A stretch of 40,998 nt of DNA from Streptomyces sp. ISL-87 (GTDB lineage Bacteria; Actinomycetota; Actinomycetes; Streptomycetales; Streptomycetaceae), in NCBI RefSeq assembly GCF_018614095.1, contig NZ_JAGGOY010000020.1, positions 1 to 40,998 on the forward strand. Reading direction: 5' to 3'. Of the stretch, positions 1-8,178 are shown in pieces. The translations under genes were made by a program, and so were the position numbers. Below the pieces are notes generated by a model. The model made no database searches and had not been told where the DNA came from. It saw only the letters and a list, made by a program, of their open reading frames with translations. Numbering within the stretch: position 1 is the first letter of the stretch; every line of letters starts with the position of its first letter.

Positions 1-2
1 CC

Positions 3-2006
3 ACGCCCCACACCACGCCCCTGACCTCCCTCCTGGTGGCCAACCGCGGCGAGATCGCCGTACGGATCTTCCGCACCGCCCGCGCCCTCGGCCTCGCCAC
101 CGTGGCCGTCCACTCCGACCCGGACGCCGACGCCCTGCACGTACGGGACGCCGACGCGGCCGTACGCCTCCCCGGCGCGGCTCCCGCCGACACGTACCTG
201 CGCGGCGACCTCGTCATCAAGGCCGCCCTCGCGGCGGGCGCCGACGCCATCCACCCCGGCTACGGGTTCCTCTCCGAGAACGCCGAATTCGCGCGCGCCG
301 TCGAGGACGCGGGCCTGACCTGGATCGGCCCGCCCCCCGAGGCCATCGAGGCCATGGCCTCCAAGACCCGCGCCAAGGACCTGATGCGCGCCGCCGGGGT
401 TCCGCTCCTCGACCCCGTTGACCCGGCCACCGCCACCGCCGCCGACCTGCCGCTGCTCCTCAAGGCCGCCGCGGGCGGCGGAGGCCGCGGGATGCGCGTC
501 GTACGGGACCTCGACGCCCTCAAGGAGGAGCTGGACGGGGCCCGCGCGGAGGCCCGGTCCGCGTTCGGCGACGGTGAGGTCTTCGCCGAGCCCTACGTGG
601 AGCGCGGCCGCCATGTCGAGGTGCAGATCCTCGCCGACTCCCACGGCACCGTCTGGGCCCTGAGCACTCGCGACTGCTCCCTCCAGCGGCGCCACCAGAA
701 GGTCATCGAGGAGGCCCCGGCGCCCGGCCTGCCGGAAAGCCTGCGCGAGAGCCTCCACCAGGCCGCCGTCGCCGCCGCCCGCGCCGTCTCCTACCGGGGC
801 GCGGGCACCGTCGAGTTCCTCATCACCGCCGACGGCCGTCCGTACTTTCTGGAGATGAACACCCGCCTCCAGGTGGAACACCCCGTCACCGAGGCCGTCT
901 TCGGCCTCGACCTCGTCGCCCTCCAGCTACGCATCGCCGAAGGCGCGGCCCTGCCGCTGACACCCCCGGCGCCCACTGGGCATGCCGTCGAGGCACGCCT
1001 CTACGCCGAGGACCCCGCCCAGGACTGGCGGCCGCAGACCGGCACCCTGCACACCCTCGCCGTCCCTGGTGCGGGTATCCCCGGCGAAGCCGCCGGGAGG
1101 ATCCGCGTGGACACCGGCTTCGCCGACGGGGACACCGTCGGCATCCACTACGACCCCATGCTCGCCAAGGTCATCGCCCACGCCCCCACCCGCGCCGAGG
1201 CCGTCCGCGCCCTCTCCCACGCCCTGGCCGGAGCCCGGATCCACGGCCTGACCACCAACCGCGAGCTCCTCGTACGGTCCCTGCGGCACCCGGAGTTCAC
1301 CGCGGCCCGCCTCGACACCGGCTTCTACGAACGCCACCTGGCCGCCCTCACCGAAGCCACACCGGCCGCTGCCTCAGCCGCCACCCTGGCCGCGCTCGCC
1401 GCCGCCCTCGCCGACGCGGCGCCGGCCCCGGACGCCCCGCTCACCACCCGCCTCGGCGGCTGGCGCAACGTCCGCTCCCAGCCGCAGACCCGCCGCTACA
1501 GCGCCGCCGGGACCGAGTACGAGGTCCGCTACGAGCACGCCCGCAGCGGCCCCCCGCACCTCGTGGACCACCCCGGCGTTCGAGTCCTGGCTGCCGGGCC
1601 GGAGCTGGTCACCCTCGAAGTCGAGGGAATCCGGCGGATGTTCCACGTGAAACATAAATCGAACACCGACGGTGCCGACGGCTACCGGACCGAGATCTAC
1701 GTCGACTCCCCGCTCGGCGCCCACACGCTCATTCCCGTACCCAGGTTCGCGGACCCCCAGAACCGCACCGAACCCGGCTCTCTGCTCGCCCCCATGCCCG
1801 GCACCGTCGTCCGCGTCGCCGAGGGCCTCGCCCCCGGCGCCCCCGTCACCGCCGGACAGCCCCTGCTGTGGCTGGAGGCCATGAAGATGGAGCACCGCAT
1901 CCTCTCGCCCGCCTCCGGCACGCTCACCGCGCTTCACGCCACCGTCGGCCACCAGGTCGAGTTCGGCGCCCTGCTCGCCGTAGTCCAGGAGGAACCGCAG
2001 TCATGA
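3..2006 (+). CDS. Acyl-CoA carboxylase alpha chain (biotin carboxylase + biotin carrier), 5' end missing
   Basis: ATP-dependent carboxylation of a protein-bound biotin, the carrier half of an acetyl-, propionyl- or branched acyl-CoA carboxylase. The reading frame is open to the left edge; the residues before the GTG at 36 already belong to the conserved N-terminal strand (SLLVANRGEIAVRIF), so the true start lies outside the window. Counting from 36: ATP-grasp glycine loop AAAGGGGRGM near residue 145, the carboxylase signature FLEMNTRLQVEHPVTE near 275, and the biotin site EAMKMEH near 615 with its Lys codon at about 1884. About 656 residues is the normal size for single-chain actinobacterial alpha subunits. 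The stop overlaps the next start (ATGA), so it is coupled to an acyl-CoA dehydrogenase. The beta (carboxyltransferase) subunit is not in view and probably lies upstream. The substrate cannot be read from the alpha chain; the neighbours favour a branched acyl-CoA. An MFHVKH stretch near residue 535 is encoded by a parS-like sequence. Confidence 0.93.
   Translation, partial: TPHTTPLTSLLVANRGEIAVRIFRTARALGLATVAVHSDPDADALHVRDADAAVRLPGAAPADTYLRGDLVIKAALAAGADAIHPGYGFLSENAEFARAVEDAGLTWIGPPPEAIEAMASKTRAKDLMRAAGVPLLDPVDPATATAADLPLLLKAAAGGGGRGMRVVRDLDALKEELDGARAEARSAFGDGEVFAEPYVERGRHVEVQILADSHGTVWALSTRDCSLQRRHQKVIEEAPAPGLPESLRESLHQAAVAAARAVSYRGAGTVEFLITADGRPYFLEMNTRLQVEHPVTEAVFGLDLVALQLRIAEGAALPLTPPAPTGHAVEARLYAEDPAQDWRPQTGTLHTLAVPGAGIPGEAAGRIRVDTGFADGDTVGIHYDPMLAKVIAHAPTRAEAVRALSHALAGARIHGLTTNRELLVRSLRHPEFTAARLDTGFYERHLAALTEATPAAASAATLAALAAALADAAPAPDAPLTTRLGGWRNVRSQPQTRRYSAAGTEYEVRYEHARSGPPHLVDHPGVRVLAAGPELVTLEVEGIRRMFHVKHKSNTDGADGYRTEIYVDSPLGAHTLIPVPRFADPQNRTEPGSLLAPMPGTVVRVAEGLAPGAPVTAGQPLLWLEAMKMEHRILSPASGTLTALHATVGHQVEFGALLAVVQEEPQS
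1639..1654. other. parS-like ParB-binding site inside the carboxylase gene
   Basis: TGTTCCACGTGAAACA matches the bacterial parS consensus TGTTTCACGTGAAACA at 15 of 16 positions, the mismatch being C for T at position 5. In the coding frame it gives MFHVKH, the peptide typically seen when parS lies inside a gene. Streptomyces ParB sites use the same GTTTCACGTGAAAC core and are mostly clustered around oriC. The sequence match is direct observation; binding by ParB is inferred. Confidence 0.7.
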
Positions 2007-3175
2007 GCCCCGTCACCAGCTCCGTCGTCGAAACCGAAGAACACAAGGCCCTGCGCGCCGCCGTCGCCGCCCTCGGGCGGCGCTACGGCCGCGACTACCT
2101 CACTCGCGTCGCCCGCGAAGGCGGCCACCCCGACGAACTGTGGGCCGACGCCGCCAAGCTCGGCTACCTCGGGGTCAACCTCCCCGAGGAATACGGCGGC
2201 GGGGGCGGCGGCATAGCCGAACTCTCCATCGTCCTCGAAGAACTCGGCGCCGCGGGCTGCCCCCTCCTCATGATGATCGTCTCGCCCGCCATCTGCGGCA
2301 CGGTCATCTCCCGCTTCGGCACCGAGGCGCAGAAGCGGGCCTGGCTGCCGGGCCTGGCCGACGGCAGCCGCACCATGGCCTTCGGCATCACCGAACCCGA
2401 CGCCGGCTCCAACTCCCACCGCATCACCACCACCGCCCGCCGCGACCGCGAGGAATGGGTACTGACCGGCCGCAAGGTCTTCATCTCCGGCGTGGACATC
2501 GTCGACGCCACCCTCATCGTCGGCCGCACCGAGGACGCACGCACCGGCCGTCTCAAGCCCTGCCTGTTCATCGTCCCGCGCGAGACCCCCGGCTTCTCCC
2601 GCACCGTCATAGACATGGAACTCCAGGCGGCGGAAAAACAGTTCGAGCTGGTCCTCGACGAGGTACGGCTGCCCGCCGACGCCCTCGTGGGCGACGAGGA
2701 CGCGGGCCTGCTCCAGCTGTTCGCCGGCCTCAACCCCGAGCGCATCATGACCGCCGCCTTCGCCATCGGCATGGGCCGTCACGCCCTCGCCAAGGCCGTC
2801 GGCTACGCCAAGACCCGCCAGGTGTGGAAGGAGCCCATCGGCGCCCACCAGTCCATCGCCCACCCCCTCGCGGCCGCCCACATCGAGCTGGAACTCGCCC
2901 GCCTGATGATGCAGAAGGCCGCCCACCTCTACGACGCCGGCGACGACATGGGCGCGGGCGAGGCCGCCAACATGGCCAAGTACGCTGCCGCCGAGGCCTG
3001 CGTGAAGGCGGTGGACCAATCCGTCCACACCCTGGGCGGCAACGGCCTCACCCGCGAATACGGACTGGCATCCCTCATCACCGCATCCCGGGTGTCCCGT
3101 ATCGCCCCCGTAAGCCGCGAGATGATCCTCAACTTCATCTCACACCAGACCCTGGGCCTCCCCAAGTCCTACTAG
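2003..3175 (+). CDS. Acyl-CoA dehydrogenase
   Basis: FAD-dependent alpha,beta-dehydrogenation of an acyl-CoA, passing electrons to ETF. The protein has 390 residues, the usual size. The start ATG overlaps the preceding TGA and has AGGAGGAA eight bases upstream; a longer reading from 1868 would sit inside the biotin domain of the previous gene and is not credible. The FAD/substrate signature GITEPDAGSNSHRIT lies near residue 130 and the C-terminal LGGNGLTREYGL near 345. The Y-E-G-T-S motif carrying the catalytic Glu in medium-chain enzymes is replaced by SRIAPVSRE, so the base must lie elsewhere (as in isovaleryl- or long-chain types) or be absent. Cotranscription with a carboxylase and a methylglutaconyl-type hydratase suggests a branched substrate such as isovaleryl-, citronellyl- or a related CoA ester. 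The family call is firm; the substrate is inferred. Confidence 0.93.
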   Translation: MSPVTSSVVETEEHKALRAAVAALGRRYGRDYLTRVAREGGHPDELWADAAKLGYLGVNLPEEYGGGGGGIAELSIVLEELGAAGCPLLMMIVSPAICGTVISRFGTEAQKRAWLPGLADGSRTMAFGITEPDAGSNSHRITTTARRDREEWVLTGRKVFISGVDIVDATLIVGRTEDARTGRLKPCLFIVPRETPGFSRTVIDMELQAAEKQFELVLDEVRLPADALVGDEDAGLLQLFAGLNPERIMTAAFAIGMGRHALAKAVGYAKTRQVWKEPIGAHQSIAHPLAAAHIELELARLMMQKAAHLYDAGDDMGAGEAANMAKYAAAEACVKAVDQSVHTLGGNGLTREYGLASLITASRVSRIAPVSREMILNFISHQTLGLPKSY

Positions 3176-3227
3176 GAGACCCCCGCCCCGGCCCGCGCAC
3201 CGTACGACCCCTCCGGAGGAGACCGGC

Positions 3228-3965
3228 ATGTCACCGCTCGTCGGCGCCACGCACTCGCACGGCGTCACCACCCTCACGCTGGACTCCCCGGCCAACCGCA
3301 ACGCACTCTCCGCGGCCCTCGTCGGCGAGCTCCGCGCCGCCCTGGCCGCGGCGGGCGCGGACCCGGCGGCCCGGGCCGTCGTCCTCACCCACACCGGCAC
3401 CACCTTCTGCGCCGGGGCCGACCTCAAGGCCCCCAGCCCCCCGGCCGACTTCCTGGCCCTGCTCCGGGAGATCACCGAACTGCCGCGGCCCGTCGTCGCC
3501 CGCGTCACCGGGCACGTCCGGGCCGGCGGCCTCGGCCTGCTCGGCGCCTGCGACATTGCCGCCGCCGGGCCCGAATCCACGTACGCCTTCACCGAAACCC
3601 ACCTCGGCGTCGTCCCGGCCGTCATCTCCGCCCCGCTCTTCCCCCGCCTGGACCCCCGCGCCGCAACCCGCTACTTCCTCACCGCCGAGGCCTTCGACGC
3701 CGCCGAAGCCACCCGCATCGGCCTGCTCACCCTGCACGGCGACGACGTGGACAAGGCTCTCGCCCCCGTACTCGCCGGCCTGCGCAAGGCCGGCCCCCAG
3801 GCGCTCGCCGAGACCAAACGGCTGCTCACCGCCCCGGTACGCACCGCCCTGGCCCAGGACGGCGCCGCCCTCGCGGAACTGTCCGCCCGCCACTTCGCCT
3901 CCGACGAGGCCCGCGAGGGCATCACCGCCCGCTTCGAGCGCCGGGACCCGTCATGGGCACTGTGA
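3228..3965 (+). CDS. Enoyl-CoA hydratase/isomerase family protein, methylglutaconyl-CoA hydratase-like
   Basis: Crotonase-fold protein of 245 residues, expected to hydrate an enoyl-CoA. GGAGGA lies seven bases before the ATG. The oxyanion-hole segment FCAGADLK is near residue 63. The usual catalytic-Glu motif GGGCEL reads AGGLGLLGACDIA near residue 101, with Gly for the first Glu, and the second region reads AFTETHLGVVPAVIS. From recall of the family, this pattern (GGxGL...CDIA then FTExxLGxxPAVIS) is that of methylglutaconyl-CoA hydratases (LiuC/AUH) rather than of beta-oxidation hydratases. With a carboxylase alpha chain and an acyl-CoA dehydrogenase in the same operon, a leucine/isovalerate or acyclic-terpenoid route fits. 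The 3' end overlaps the TetR gene by 13 bases. Confidence 0.9.
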   Translation: MSPLVGATHSHGVTTLTLDSPANRNALSAALVGELRAALAAAGADPAARAVVLTHTGTTFCAGADLKAPSPPADFLALLREITELPRPVVARVTGHVRAGGLGLLGACDIAAAGPESTYAFTETHLGVVPAVISAPLFPRLDPRAATRYFLTAEAFDAAEATRIGLLTLHGDDVDKALAPVLAGLRKAGPQALAETKRLLTAPVRTALAQDGAALAELSARHFASDEAREGITARFERRDPSWAL

Positions 3966-4558
3966 CCGACCCCAGGCCGGGGAACCTCCCCAAGCAGGCA
4001 CGCAGCCGCGTCACCCGCCGTCACCTCCTGGAGGCGGCCGTCTCCTGCCTCGCCGAGCAGGGCTGGGCCGGCTCCACCGTCGCCGTCGTCGCCGAACGCG
4101 CCGGCGTCTCCCGCGGGGCCGCCCAGTACCACTTCCCGACCCGCGAGGACCTCTTCACCGCGGCCGTCGCCTACGTGGCCGAGGAACGCTCCGCCGCACT
4201 GCGCGACCTCTTCCACGCCGGGCCCGCCCCCCGCCCGGCCGTCGTCGAGGCCCTGGTCGACCTCTACACCGGCGCCCTCTTCCGCGCCGCCCTGCAACTG
4301 TGGGTCGCCGCCTCCAACGAGGAGCAGCTGCGCCCCCAGGTCACCGAGCTCGAAGCCCGCGTAGGCCGCGAGACCCACCGCATCGCCGTGGAACTCCTCG
4401 GCGCGGACGAGTCCGTCCCCGGTGTACGGGAAACCGTGCAGGGCCTCCTCGACATGGCCCGCGGCCTCGGCCTGGCCAACGTCCTCACCGACGACACGGC
4501 CCGCCGCGCCCGCGTTGTCGCTCAGTGGTCCCGCATCCTGGACGCGGCCCTCGGCTGA
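3953..4558 (+). CDS. TetR/AcrR family transcriptional regulator
   Basis: One-component repressor of 201 residues. The N-terminal helix-turn-helix domain (about residues 12-60: RRHLLEAAVSCLAEQGW, then VAVVAERAGVSRGAAQYHF) is typical TetR, and GAAQYHFPTREDLF is the recognition helix region. The C-terminal helical domain (about 70-195) should bind an effector, plausibly an acyl-CoA made or used by the operon. The ATG at 3953 overlaps the hydratase gene; a GTG at 3962 overlapping its stop (GTGA) is an equally plausible start. Being last in the catabolic operon, it probably controls the operon, whose promoter lies outside the window. The gene downstream is convergent. Confidence 0.92.
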   Translation: MGTVTDPRPGNLPKQARSRVTRRHLLEAAVSCLAEQGWAGSTVAVVAERAGVSRGAAQYHFPTREDLFTAAVAYVAEERSAALRDLFHAGPAPRPAVVEALVDLYTGALFRAALQLWVAASNEEQLRPQVTELEARVGRETHRIAVELLGADESVPGVRETVQGLLDMARGLGLANVLTDDTARRARVVAQWSRILDAALG

Positions 4559-4618
4559 GGGACCGCAGGGACGGAACGCCCCGTGGGAGCCCCAGAGGCC
4601 GCCGCGGGACCGCGGGTG

Positions 4619-5005
4619 TCAGACGTAGGGGGAGGTCGCCGCCAGGCCGACGGCGAGCGCGAACAGCGCGTACAGGTCGAAGTACCGCCACGGCGGCCTC
4701 CCCACTACGAGTGCGGTCTCGCAGCGCTCCGGCTTGCGAGGGTCGCAGAGCAGCGTCACCTCGGTCCCCACGCCGGTGCCGGGCGGGCAGTCGCGCTCGC
4801 TCGCGATGTGCACGCGGCCCCGGCCGTCCGGCGGTGTGTAGCGCAGGAAGATCTGCGTGGCGCCCCTCTTCCTCGGGCGGTACTGCCGGAAACAGCGCCC
4901 CGTGACCTCGACGCCGTGCCGCCGCAGCACGACACGGCTGCGCAGCCGCCACACCACGAACACCAGCAGACCGAAGGCGTTGATGCAGGCGCAGATCTGT
5001 CTCAT
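4619..5005 (-). CDS. Small membrane protein, DUF3592-like
   Basis: 128-residue protein of unknown function. The first 20 residues form a hydrophobic segment (INAFGLLVFVVWRL) and the last 20 form another (YALFALAVGLAA), with a central extracytoplasmic-looking domain of about 75 residues rich in Arg, Tyr and Thr that contains three Cys. Two membrane segments flanking a small beta domain is the layout of DUF3592 proteins. ATG at 5005 is chosen because ACGGAG lies just upstream; the longer frame to 5293 runs into citrate synthase. It lies downstream of citrate synthase on the same strand, behind a hairpin, and is convergent with the TetR gene. Confidence 0.7.
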   Translation of the reverse strand: MRQICACINAFGLLVFVVWRLRSRVVLRRHGVEVTGRCFRQYRPRKRGATQIFLRYTPPDGRGRVHIASERDCPPGTGVGTEVTLLCDPRKPERCETALVVGRPPWRYFDLYALFALAVGLAATSPYV

Positions 5006-5027
5006 GTGTACTCCGTTGAACAGCAGC

Positions 5028-5059
5028 GGGCGCCGCACCCCGTGCGGGATGCGGCGCCC
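5028..5059 (-). terminator. Hairpin after citrate synthase
   Basis: A perfect 10-bp stem (5028-5037 with 5050-5059, GGGCGCCGCA and its complement) with a 12-base loop lies just past the citrate synthase stop. There is no strong U tract, so it may attenuate rather than terminate before the small membrane protein gene. Confidence 0.5.
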
Positions 5060-5072
5060 ACGGACGAAGAGG

Positions 5073-6179
5073 TCAGGCCGTCTCGGCGATGTCCGCGTAG
5101 CCCTCGATGTCGCGCGGGTTGCGCGCGCCCGGGCCGATGTAGCGGGCCGACGGGCGCACCAGGCGTCCCGTGCGCTTCTGCTCCAGGATGTGCGCCGACC
5201 AGCCGGCGGTCCGGGCGCAGGTGAACATCGACGTGAACATGTGCGCCGGGACCTCCGCGAAGTCCAGCATGATCGCGGCCCAGAACTCCACATTGGTCGC
5301 CAGCACCCGGTCGGGACGGCGCGCGTGCAGCTCCTCCAGCGCCGCCTTCTCCAGCGCGGCGGCCACCTCGTAGCGCGGGGCGTCCAGCTCCTTGGCCGTG
5401 CGCCGCAGCACTCGCGCGCGGGGGTCCTCGGCGCGGTACACCCGGTGCCCGAAGCCCATCAGCCGCTCGCCCTTGTCCAGGGCCTTCCGCACGTACGCCA
5501 CGGCGTCACCGCTGCGCTCGATCTCCTCGATCATGCCGAGCACGCGCGACGGCGCGCCGCCGTGCAGCGGGCCCGACATGGCGCCGACGGCGCCGGACAG
5601 CGCCGCGGCCACATCGGCACCGGTCGAGGCGATCACCCGCGCTGTGAACGTGGAGGCGTTCATGCCGTGCTCGGCGGCCGAGGTCCAGTACGCGTCGACG
5701 GCCTTGACGTGGCGCGGGTCGGGCTCGCCCCGCCAGCGGATCATGAACCGCTCGACGACGGACTCGGCCTTGTCGATCTCGCGCTGCGGGACCATCGGCC
5801 GGCCCTGGCCGCGGGCGGACTGGGCGACGTACGACAGCGCCATCACGGCGGCGCGCGCCAGGTCGTCGCGGGCGGTCCGCTCGTCGATGTCGAGCAGCGG
5901 TTTCAGGCCCCACACGGGGGCGAGCATGGCGAGCGCGGACTGCACGTCGACGCGGATGTCACCGGAGTGGACCGGGATGGGGAAGGGCTCGGCGGCCGGC
6001 AGTCCGGGGTTGAACGCACCGTCGACCAGCAGACCCCAGACGTTCCCGAAGGACACATGCCCGACGAGGTCCTCGATGTCCACCCCGCGGTAGCGGAGGG
6101 ATCCACCCTCCTTGTCGGGCTCGGCGATCTCGGTTTCGAACGCGACGACCCCTTCAAGCCCGGGTACGAAGTCGGACAT
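5073..6179 (-). CDS. Citrate synthase family protein (second citrate synthase)
   Basis: Condenses acetyl-CoA (or propionyl-CoA) with oxaloacetate; 368 residues, matching the short bacterial type. Conserved blocks visible: SLRYRGVDIEDL near residue 27, HGMNASTFTARV with the first His near 180, GPLHGGAPSRV near 205 and MGFGHRVYRAEDPRA near 240 with the second His. The third catalytic block, normally NVDFYSG in citrate synthases, reads NVEFWAAIML, so the expected catalytic Asp is Glu. From memory, Streptomyces has several citrate synthase paralogues and this corresponds to the copy beside pdxH. ATG at 6179 is preceded by a GAGGAG-like sequence. It is divergent from pdxH across 200 bases. A 2-methylcitrate role is possible. 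Confidence 0.93.
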   Translation of the reverse strand: MSDFVPGLEGVVAFETEIAEPDKEGGSLRYRGVDIEDLVGHVSFGNVWGLLVDGAFNPGLPAAEPFPIPVHSGDIRVDVQSALAMLAPVWGLKPLLDIDERTARDDLARAAVMALSYVAQSARGQGRPMVPQREIDKAESVVERFMIRWRGEPDPRHVKAVDAYWTSAAEHGMNASTFTARVIASTGADVAAALSGAVGAMSGPLHGGAPSRVLGMIEEIERSGDAVAYVRKALDKGERLMGFGHRVYRAEDPRARVLRRTAKELDAPRYEVAAALEKAALEELHARRPDRVLATNVEFWAAIMLDFAEVPAHMFTSMFTCARTAGWSAHILEQKRTGRLVRPSARYIGPGARNPRDIEGYADIAETA

Positions 6180-6379
6180 CAGGCGGCTCCTCAGATAGTG
6201 CGAACACGCGCGGCTCCCGGCGTGATTCGCGGTCCGGCGCGGTCATCCCCGTTGATGCCCGGCACGGCCGATGGTCACCCCTGCGAGGACCCTCGGACCG
6301 GCCCCAAGATTTTGGCGGTTCCGGTTGGCGTGCGGAAGCGTGACATACGGCACACCCCCAGCAGTCGTACTGCGGCAGG
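6180..6379. promoter_or_regulatory. Divergent promoter region, citrate synthase / pdxH
   Basis: 200 bases between two divergent genes must hold both promoters. A short inverted repeat GCAGT-CGT-ACTGC lies at 6362-6374, directly before the pdxH start where it could act as an operator or mRNA hairpin. No confident -35/-10 pair can be named. Confidence 0.45.
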
Positions 6380-7042
6380 ATGGCCGACGTGACCCATCAG
6401 GACCTTGATCCCGCCCTCATGCGCAAGCAGTACCGCTCGGAAATCGTGCCCGAGGACAGCCTCGCCGACGACCCCATGCAGCAGTTCACCCGGTGGTTCC
6501 AGCAGGCGGCCAACGCGCACCTCTTCGAACCGAACGCCATGATCGTCTCGACCGCGACCCCTGACGGACGCCCCAGCTCCCGCACCGTGCTGCTGAAGCA
6601 GTTCGACGAGCGGGGATTCGTCTTCTTCACGAACTACGGCTCCCGCAAGGGTCGCGAACTCGCGGCGAACCCGCACATCGCCCTGCTGTTCCCCTGGCAT
6701 CCCATCGCCCGCCAGGTCATCGTCACCGGTACGGCCACCCGGATCGGCCGCGACGAGACGGTGGCGTACTTCCGCTCCCGCCCCCACGGCTCCCAGCTGG
6801 GCGCCTGGGCCAGTGCCCAGTCCCAGGTGATCGCCTCCCGCGCCGAGCTGGACCGCCGCTACGCGGAGCTGGAGGAGCGCTACCCGGAGGGCGAGCAGGT
6901 CCCGGTCCCGACGGAATGGGGCGGCTTCCGCGTGATCCCGTCCGAGATCGAATTCTGGCAGGGCCACGAGAACCGCCTCCACGACCGCCTGCACTACGTC
7001 CTGGACGCCGGGAAGTGGCGCATCGAGCGTCTCTGCCCGTAG
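6380..7042 (+). CDS. pdxH: Pyridoxamine/pyridoxine 5'-phosphate oxidase
   Basis: FMN enzyme of the cytoplasm that oxidises pyridoxamine- or pyridoxine-5'-phosphate to pyridoxal 5'-phosphate with O2, the last step of vitamin B6 salvage. The 220 residues are the family length. Motifs in order: [20 protein letters not shown] near residue 66 (FMN and substrate contacts), [11 protein letters not shown] near 88, [15 protein letters not shown] near 129, and the C-terminal [13 protein letters not shown] near 193 with the conserved phosphate-contacting residues. ATG at 6380 follows a GCGGCAGG sequence; a GTG three codons on is an alternative. It is a single-gene unit followed by a long structured intergenic region. 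Confidence 0.97.
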   Translation: MADVTHQDLDPALMRKQYRSEIVPEDSLADDPMQQFTRWFQQAANAHLFEPNAMIVSTATPDGRPSSRTVLLKQFDERGFVFFTNYGSRKGRELAANPHIALLFPWHPIARQVIVTGTATRIGRDETVAYFRSRPHGSQLGAWASAQSQVIASRAELDRRYAELEERYPEGEQVPVPTEWGGFRVIPSEIEFWQGHENRLHDRLHYVLDAGKWRIERLCP

Positions 7043-7454
7043 CCGCGCGGCGCCGGACGGTGGACGCGGGGCGGCCGGCCGTTCCGCATCCTCGCCGTCA
7101 CCCCGGGCGGGAGCGCACACGCAGACGACCCGCGGGCTCGGGTTTCTCTCCTGCAGTGAGAGAAGCCGGCCGGACGTACCGGCGAGCCCGCGGGTCGGGT
7201 GACTGCTTGGGATTGGCGCCTGGCGATCCCGCCGGGCACCGCACTGGGTGCGTGCGACGACGGGCACTTAGCCCGCAGCCACCTCACGCGTCCGGTTTCC
7301 GTACATTTCGGGAACCACCTCCCTTCTCGTGTAAGACAGAGCCTACGACCCCTCCACGGGACCCTCAAGCAATTTATTCACCGAACCCAACTGTCCTTTC
7401 TGGCACTGGAGTTCATCCCTACACTGGGCGTCCCGCACCGGGGGAGGGGGCGTC
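7043..7454. other. 412-bp intergenic region between pdxH and the PH-domain gene
   Basis: Apart from the folded element at 7126-7237, the stretch holds further small inverted repeats (GGGC/GCCC at about 7261-7275) and an AT-richer segment at 7368-7400. TACACT at 7420-7425 could be the -10 of the downstream gene, but its -35 is poor. No ORF with coding character is seen. Confidence 0.5.
7126..7237 (+). ncRNA. Candidate structured RNA (three-way junction) downstream of pdxH
   Basis: A perfect 15-bp closing helix pairs 7126-7140 with 7183-7197. It encloses a second helix (TTCTCTC 7144-7150 with GAGAGAA 7158-7164, extendable by two pairs) and a third (GCCGG 7165-7169 with CCGGC 7179-7183), forming a three-way junction on paper; one base at 7183 is shared between helices 1 and 3. 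A further 8-bp hairpin follows at 7218-7237 (GCCTGGCG / CGCCGGGC, one G-U). The arrangement is more elaborate than a terminator and lacks a U tract. It may be a small RNA, a pdxH 3' element or a leader of the next gene. It matches no RNA family known to me; pairing is read by eye. Confidence 0.45.
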
Positions 7455-8054
7455 ATGAGCGCAGACCGGCTGCCACGCGACTACCGAATCCGGCCCGCCC
7501 GGGTGACCGGCAACTACACAGCCATGGGCCTTGGCGCGGCTTCGTCGCTGCTGTCGCTGTCCATGGAGGACTTCCCAGGCCGGCTGAAACTGCTGTTCGG
7601 CGCCCTGATGCTGGCCCTGTTCGGCTGGCTGGCGTACGCGTCGAAGCGCTGCGCCACCTCCGCCGACCTCAAGGGCATCCGGGTCCGCCGCCTCAGGGGG
7701 AGCCGCCGCCTGGCCTGGGAGGACATCCAGGGCATCCGGGCCGTGCCGAATCCGGTCGCGGCCAAGGCGGCGCACCAGCCGAACGTCATCTCGTACGCCT
7801 ATGACCGCGCGGGGCGCCGCGTCCAGCTGATGTACGTGGACGACAACCACGTCGACGTCGGGCACGAGATCGGCCTGATGCGGGCGGCGTGGGAGGAGCT
7901 GCGCGGGGAGGGCTGGGAGCCGGACCCGGAGGTGCTGCGCCGGATCGAGCGACGGCACGGTCGCGAGGGCCGGATGCTGGCGCGGGTGTTGTGGGGCTTG
8001 GGCGCCGTCGTGGCGATCTTTGTCGTCGTCATGATCCGCGCCGCCGTGGACTGA
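7455..8054 (+). CDS. PH-domain-containing membrane protein
   Basis: 199-residue protein of unknown precise role. Two hydrophobic segments at about residues 21-60 (LGAASSLLSLS and LLFGALMLALFGWLAYAS) precede a small beta domain, where the passage from KGIRVRRL through LAWEDIQGIRAV is the typical core of bacterial PH (bPH) domains. A basic and acidic linker and a last transmembrane helix (VLWGLGAVVAIFVVVMI) close the protein. ATG at 7455 has GGGGGAGGGGG upstream. Such proteins are widespread in Streptomyces and thought to sit in the membrane with the PH domain in the cytoplasm. It is followed after 124 bases by the PAS gene. Confidence 0.8.
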   Translation: MSADRLPRDYRIRPARVTGNYTAMGLGAASSLLSLSMEDFPGRLKLLFGALMLALFGWLAYASKRCATSADLKGIRVRRLRGSRRLAWEDIQGIRAVPNPVAAKAAHQPNVISYAYDRAGRRVQLMYVDDNHVDVGHEIGLMRAAWEELRGEGWEPDPEVLRRIERRHGREGRMLARVLWGLGAVVAIFVVVMIRAAVD

Positions 8055-8178
8055 GCGCCCCGAGTGCTGGATGCACAGGACAAACCGGGATGATTCCGGG
8101 AAGCGGGTGTGGGCTGCGTCACGTTCCAGTTCAATGATCTGACGTGCCGCACACGCGAACACCTGCGGGGGGTGCCGG

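Noticed and set aside
2140..4905. 921-residue plus-strand frame
   Set aside because: Arg/Pro/His-rich low-complexity text in a shifted frame over the acyl-CoA dehydrogenase, hydratase and TetR genes; an artefact of high GC.
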